DNA of 15,584 bases, from NCBI GenBank assembly GCA_038521625.1, contig JBCBKP010000046.1, forward strand, positions 1-15,584, written 5' to 3'. Shown here piece by piece: positions 13,857 to 15,584 of this stretch. Origin of the DNA: JBCBKP01 sp038521625. GTDB taxonomy: Bacteria; Planctomycetota; Phycisphaerae; Phycisphaerales; UBA1924. The position numbers were made by a program, and so were the translations under genes. The first letter of the stretch is position 1. The number at the start of each line of letters is the position of its first letter. The notes beneath the pieces are model-generated. The model worked only from the letters and a program-made list of their open reading frames with translations, was not told the DNA's origin and did no database searches.

Positions 13857-14872
13857 AGCCGCGCCGCGGGCTCCGCGCGGTTCGCCTTGAACCACTCGAT
13901 CGTTCGCCGCAGCCCCTCCTCGAACCCGACCCTCGCCTCCCAGCCCATCATGTCCTTGGCACGCTGCACGTCCAGGCAGCGCCGCGGCTGGCCGTCCGGC
14001 TTGGTCGAGTCCCAGCGGATCTTGCGGTCCAGTTCCTCGCGCGTCTCCGCGAAGCCGGTCAGCCGCGCGATGAGCTCCACGAGATCGCGGATCGTGATCT
14101 CCATGTTCGTGCCGAGGTTCACCGGCGTCGGCTCGTCGAGCTTCTCCGCCGCGGTCAGGATCCCGTCCGCCGCGTCGTCGACGTACAGGAACTCGCGGCT
14201 GGCCACGCCCGTGCCCCAGACGTCCAGGTGATCCTGCCCGGCGTCGATCGCCTCGACGCACTTGCGGATCAGCGCCGGGATCACGTGGCTGGTCTCGAGG
14301 TTGAAATTGTCCCACGGGCCGTAGAGGTTCACCGGCAGCACGTAGGTGCTCTTCATGCCGTACTGCATCTGGTACGCGTCGAGCATCTGCCACGCCGCCT
14401 TCTTGGCGACACCGTACGGCGCGTTGGTCTCCTCGGGGTAGCCGTTCCAGAGCTCTTCCTCTCTGAACGGCACCGGCGTGAACTTCGGGTAGGCGCAGAT
14501 CGTCCCGACCTGCACGAACTTGCCGTCGCGCTCGGCTAGGCCGTCGGCCCGGGCCTGCTCGATCAGGTGCAGCGCCATCGCCATGTTGGCGTAAAAGTAG
14601 CGGCCCGGGTTGGCCCGGTTGGCCCCGATGCCCCCGACCTCGGCCGCGAGGTGGAGAACGACATCCACCGGCTGGCCGTCGAAGGCGGTCTTGTAGAGCC
14701 GGACGCAGTCGTCCTTCTCCGTGAGGTCGTAGTCCTCGCGCAGCGGCACGTAGATCCGGTCCTCGCTCACCCCGCGGGCCCGCAGCCCCTCGAGGATGTG
14801 CCGCCCCAGGAAGCCCGCGCCGCCGGTGACGACGACCCGCTTGTTCGACCAATCCAGCGTGCTCTCCGACAT
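13853..14872 (-). CDS. fcl: GDP-L-fucose synthase
   Basis: Epimerises and reduces GDP-4-keto-6-deoxy-mannose, the Gmd product, to GDP-L-fucose with NADPH. This 339-residue extended short-chain dehydrogenase has the Gly-rich loop TGGAGFLG (16-23) and the family signature HLAAEVGGIGANRANP (74-89). The active-site region is VGTICAYPK (122-130), where Thr124 takes the place of the usual Ser and Cys126 is kept. Tyr153 and Lys157 form the YxxxK pair (PYGVAK). NLYGPWDNFNLETSHVIPAL (182-201) includes the His196 matching the catalytic His. GVASREFLYVDDAADG (222-237) is also typical. Start: ATG at 14872, with GGGAG 9 nt upstream on the minus strand. The gene lies about 11 kb from gmd, in opposite orientation, and is divergent from the last gene. 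A related 4-keto-6-deoxysugar epimerase/reductase is possible but less likely given Gmd. Confidence 0.93.
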   Translation of the reverse strand: MSESTLDWSNKRVVVTGGAGFLGRHILEGLRARGVSEDRIYVPLREDYDLTEKDDCVRLYKTAFDGQPVDVVLHLAAEVGGIGANRANPGRYFYANMAMALHLIEQARADGLAERDGKFVQVGTICAYPKFTPVPFREEELWNGYPEETNAPYGVAKKAAWQMLDAYQMQYGMKSTYVLPVNLYGPWDNFNLETSHVIPALIRKCVEAIDAGQDHLDVWGTGVASREFLYVDDAADGILTAAEKLDEPTPVNLGTNMEITIRDLVELIARLTGFAETREELDRKIRWDSTKPDGQPRRCLDVQRAKDMMGWEARVGFEEGLRRTIEWFKANRAEPAARL

Positions 14873-14970
14873 CGTGCCCCGCTCCCGCCTACAGACTGCC
14901 CACGAAACCTGGTCGTACCCCGGGTGTGATTGACGCCGCCACCACGCGGCGAGCCGATGCTAGGGCGGAG
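14873..14970. other. Divergent intergenic region between fcl and the last gene
   Basis: 98 nt that must contain promoters for both directions. TTGACG (14930-14935) resembles a -35 on the plus strand, but the best -10-like hexamer, GATGCT (14956-14961), is 20 nt away, so the pair is weak. A CGATGCTAG-G-GCGG stretch (14955-14968) closely matches 7332-7345 in the other divergent region. Confidence 0.4.
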
Positions 14971-15584
14971 ATGGACGAGGACCGAGCGACCCACGAACAG
15001 GCAGAAACCGTCGCGGCGGCGCCCGGACGCCCGGGACCGCGCGGCCCGATCGCCCACCTGCGCCGGCGGATCCTGCCGGGGTTCGGGCGGCTGTTCGCGG
15101 GGCTGGCCATCGCCCTCCTCCTCGTCTGGCTCGCGGGCCGGATCTGGACCGACGAGTTCCTCGCGACACAGTGGCTCTGGTGGATGCCGACGCCGCTGGT
15201 CCTGGCCGGCGCGCTGCTGCTCGTCGGCGTCAGCAAGCTGCTCGAGTTCGCGAGCCTGCGCCTCGGCGGCATCATGCTCCGACCCATCGCGATCATCCTG
15301 GGCTGCTGCGTGTTCGGCTGGTACCTCGTCGCGGAGGCCGGGCTCTGGCTCAGCCGCGCGAAGTCGGTCGAGGGCGAGCCGTTCACGATCGCGTACTGGA
15401 ATCTCTCGGGCGGCTCGGTCGAGGCGTCGTCGGTCGATCTTGACGAGTTCGGCGCGGCGGACCTGGTCGTGCTCGCCAACGGGCGCGAGCGCACCGCGCT
15501 CGACGCGGCGGTGATCGCGGCGCTCGCCCCGGCCGGCGACGCGGGCGAGCTGCCCGAGGACGGGGCGCGCCCGGTCCGATACGC
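14971..15584 (+). CDS. Membrane protein with possible endonuclease/exonuclease/phosphatase-like domain (3' end outside window)
   Basis: The frame opens with ATG at 14971 and continues without a stop to the window edge (204 complete codons). Residues 1-35 are polar and basic, so cytoplasmic. Three hydrophobic spans follow, about 41-58, 70-90 and 105-125. After them PFTIAYWNLSGG (137-148) and ADLVVLAN (163-170) resemble the first strands of the EEP superfamily (usual pattern: strand ending in Asn, then Asp-hydrophobic-Leu-x-Glu), as in membrane-anchored EEP proteins with three N-terminal spans. The position where EEP enzymes carry the metal-binding Glu appears to be Asn170, so activity is doubtful if the alignment is right. 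Start alternatives were not found; AGGG at 14962-14965 is a weak ribosome site. It has the host's normal GC-rich codon use. A link with the polysaccharide genes is not evident. Confidence 0.6.
   Translation, partial: MDEDRATHEQAETVAAAPGRPGPRGPIAHLRRRILPGFGRLFAGLAIALLLVWLAGRIWTDEFLATQWLWWMPTPLVLAGALLLVGVSKLLEFASLRLGGIMLRPIAIILGCCVFGWYLVAEAGLWLSRAKSVEGEPFTIAYWNLSGGSVEASSVDLDEFGAADLVVLANGRERTALDAAVIAALAPAGDAGELPEDGARPVRY

Overview
High-GC bacterial chromosome carrying a surface-polysaccharide (O-antigen or exopolysaccharide type) biosynthesis locus. There is no rRNA, tRNA, phage, IS or CRISPR signal. The host looks like a member of the Planctomycetota, possibly Phycisphaerae. This rests on very high GC3 in most genes, an intergenic hairpin at 10549-10569 that I recall as a repeat common in planctomycete-type genomes, and the large share of secreted proteins I cannot place. 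It is inference, not proof.

Layout: (a) 1-5546, plus strand: 3' part of a multi-membrane-span GT-C-like protein, then gmd (GDP-mannose 4,6-dehydratase), a Wzx-type flippase and a CgeB-like glycosyltransferase; the last two overlap by 4 nt. (b) 5553-7325, minus strand: a two-gene island with a GT11-like (alpha-1,2-fucosyltransferase type) enzyme followed by a DUF268 methyltransferase-like protein. (c) 7539-11584, plus strand: a Wzy-type polymerase, a GT2 glycosyltransferase, a left-handed beta-helix acetyltransferase and a second GT2 glycosyltransferase. (d) 11802-13856, plus strand: two secreted proteins without recognisable function. One is very Arg/His-rich with tandem tetrapeptide repeats. 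The other has much lower GC3 than its neighbours. Hairpin terminators separate them. (e) 13853-14872, minus strand: fcl (GDP-L-fucose synthase), whose stop codon interlocks with that of the preceding gene. (f) From 14971 to the end, plus strand: the start of a membrane protein with a possible endonuclease/exonuclease/phosphatase-like domain.

How the genes fit together: Gmd and Fcl convert GDP-mannose to GDP-L-fucose. The GT11-like enzyme is the natural candidate to use it. The two GT2 enzymes and the CgeB-like enzyme would add other sugars, the acetyltransferase and possibly the DUF268 protein would decorate the repeat unit, and Wzx and Wzy would flip and polymerise it. No initiating sugar-phosphate transferase, Wza/Wzc export system or ligase lies in the window, so these must be elsewhere. 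The parts least explained by known families are the two secreted proteins at 11802-13856 and the regulatory-looking DNA before them.
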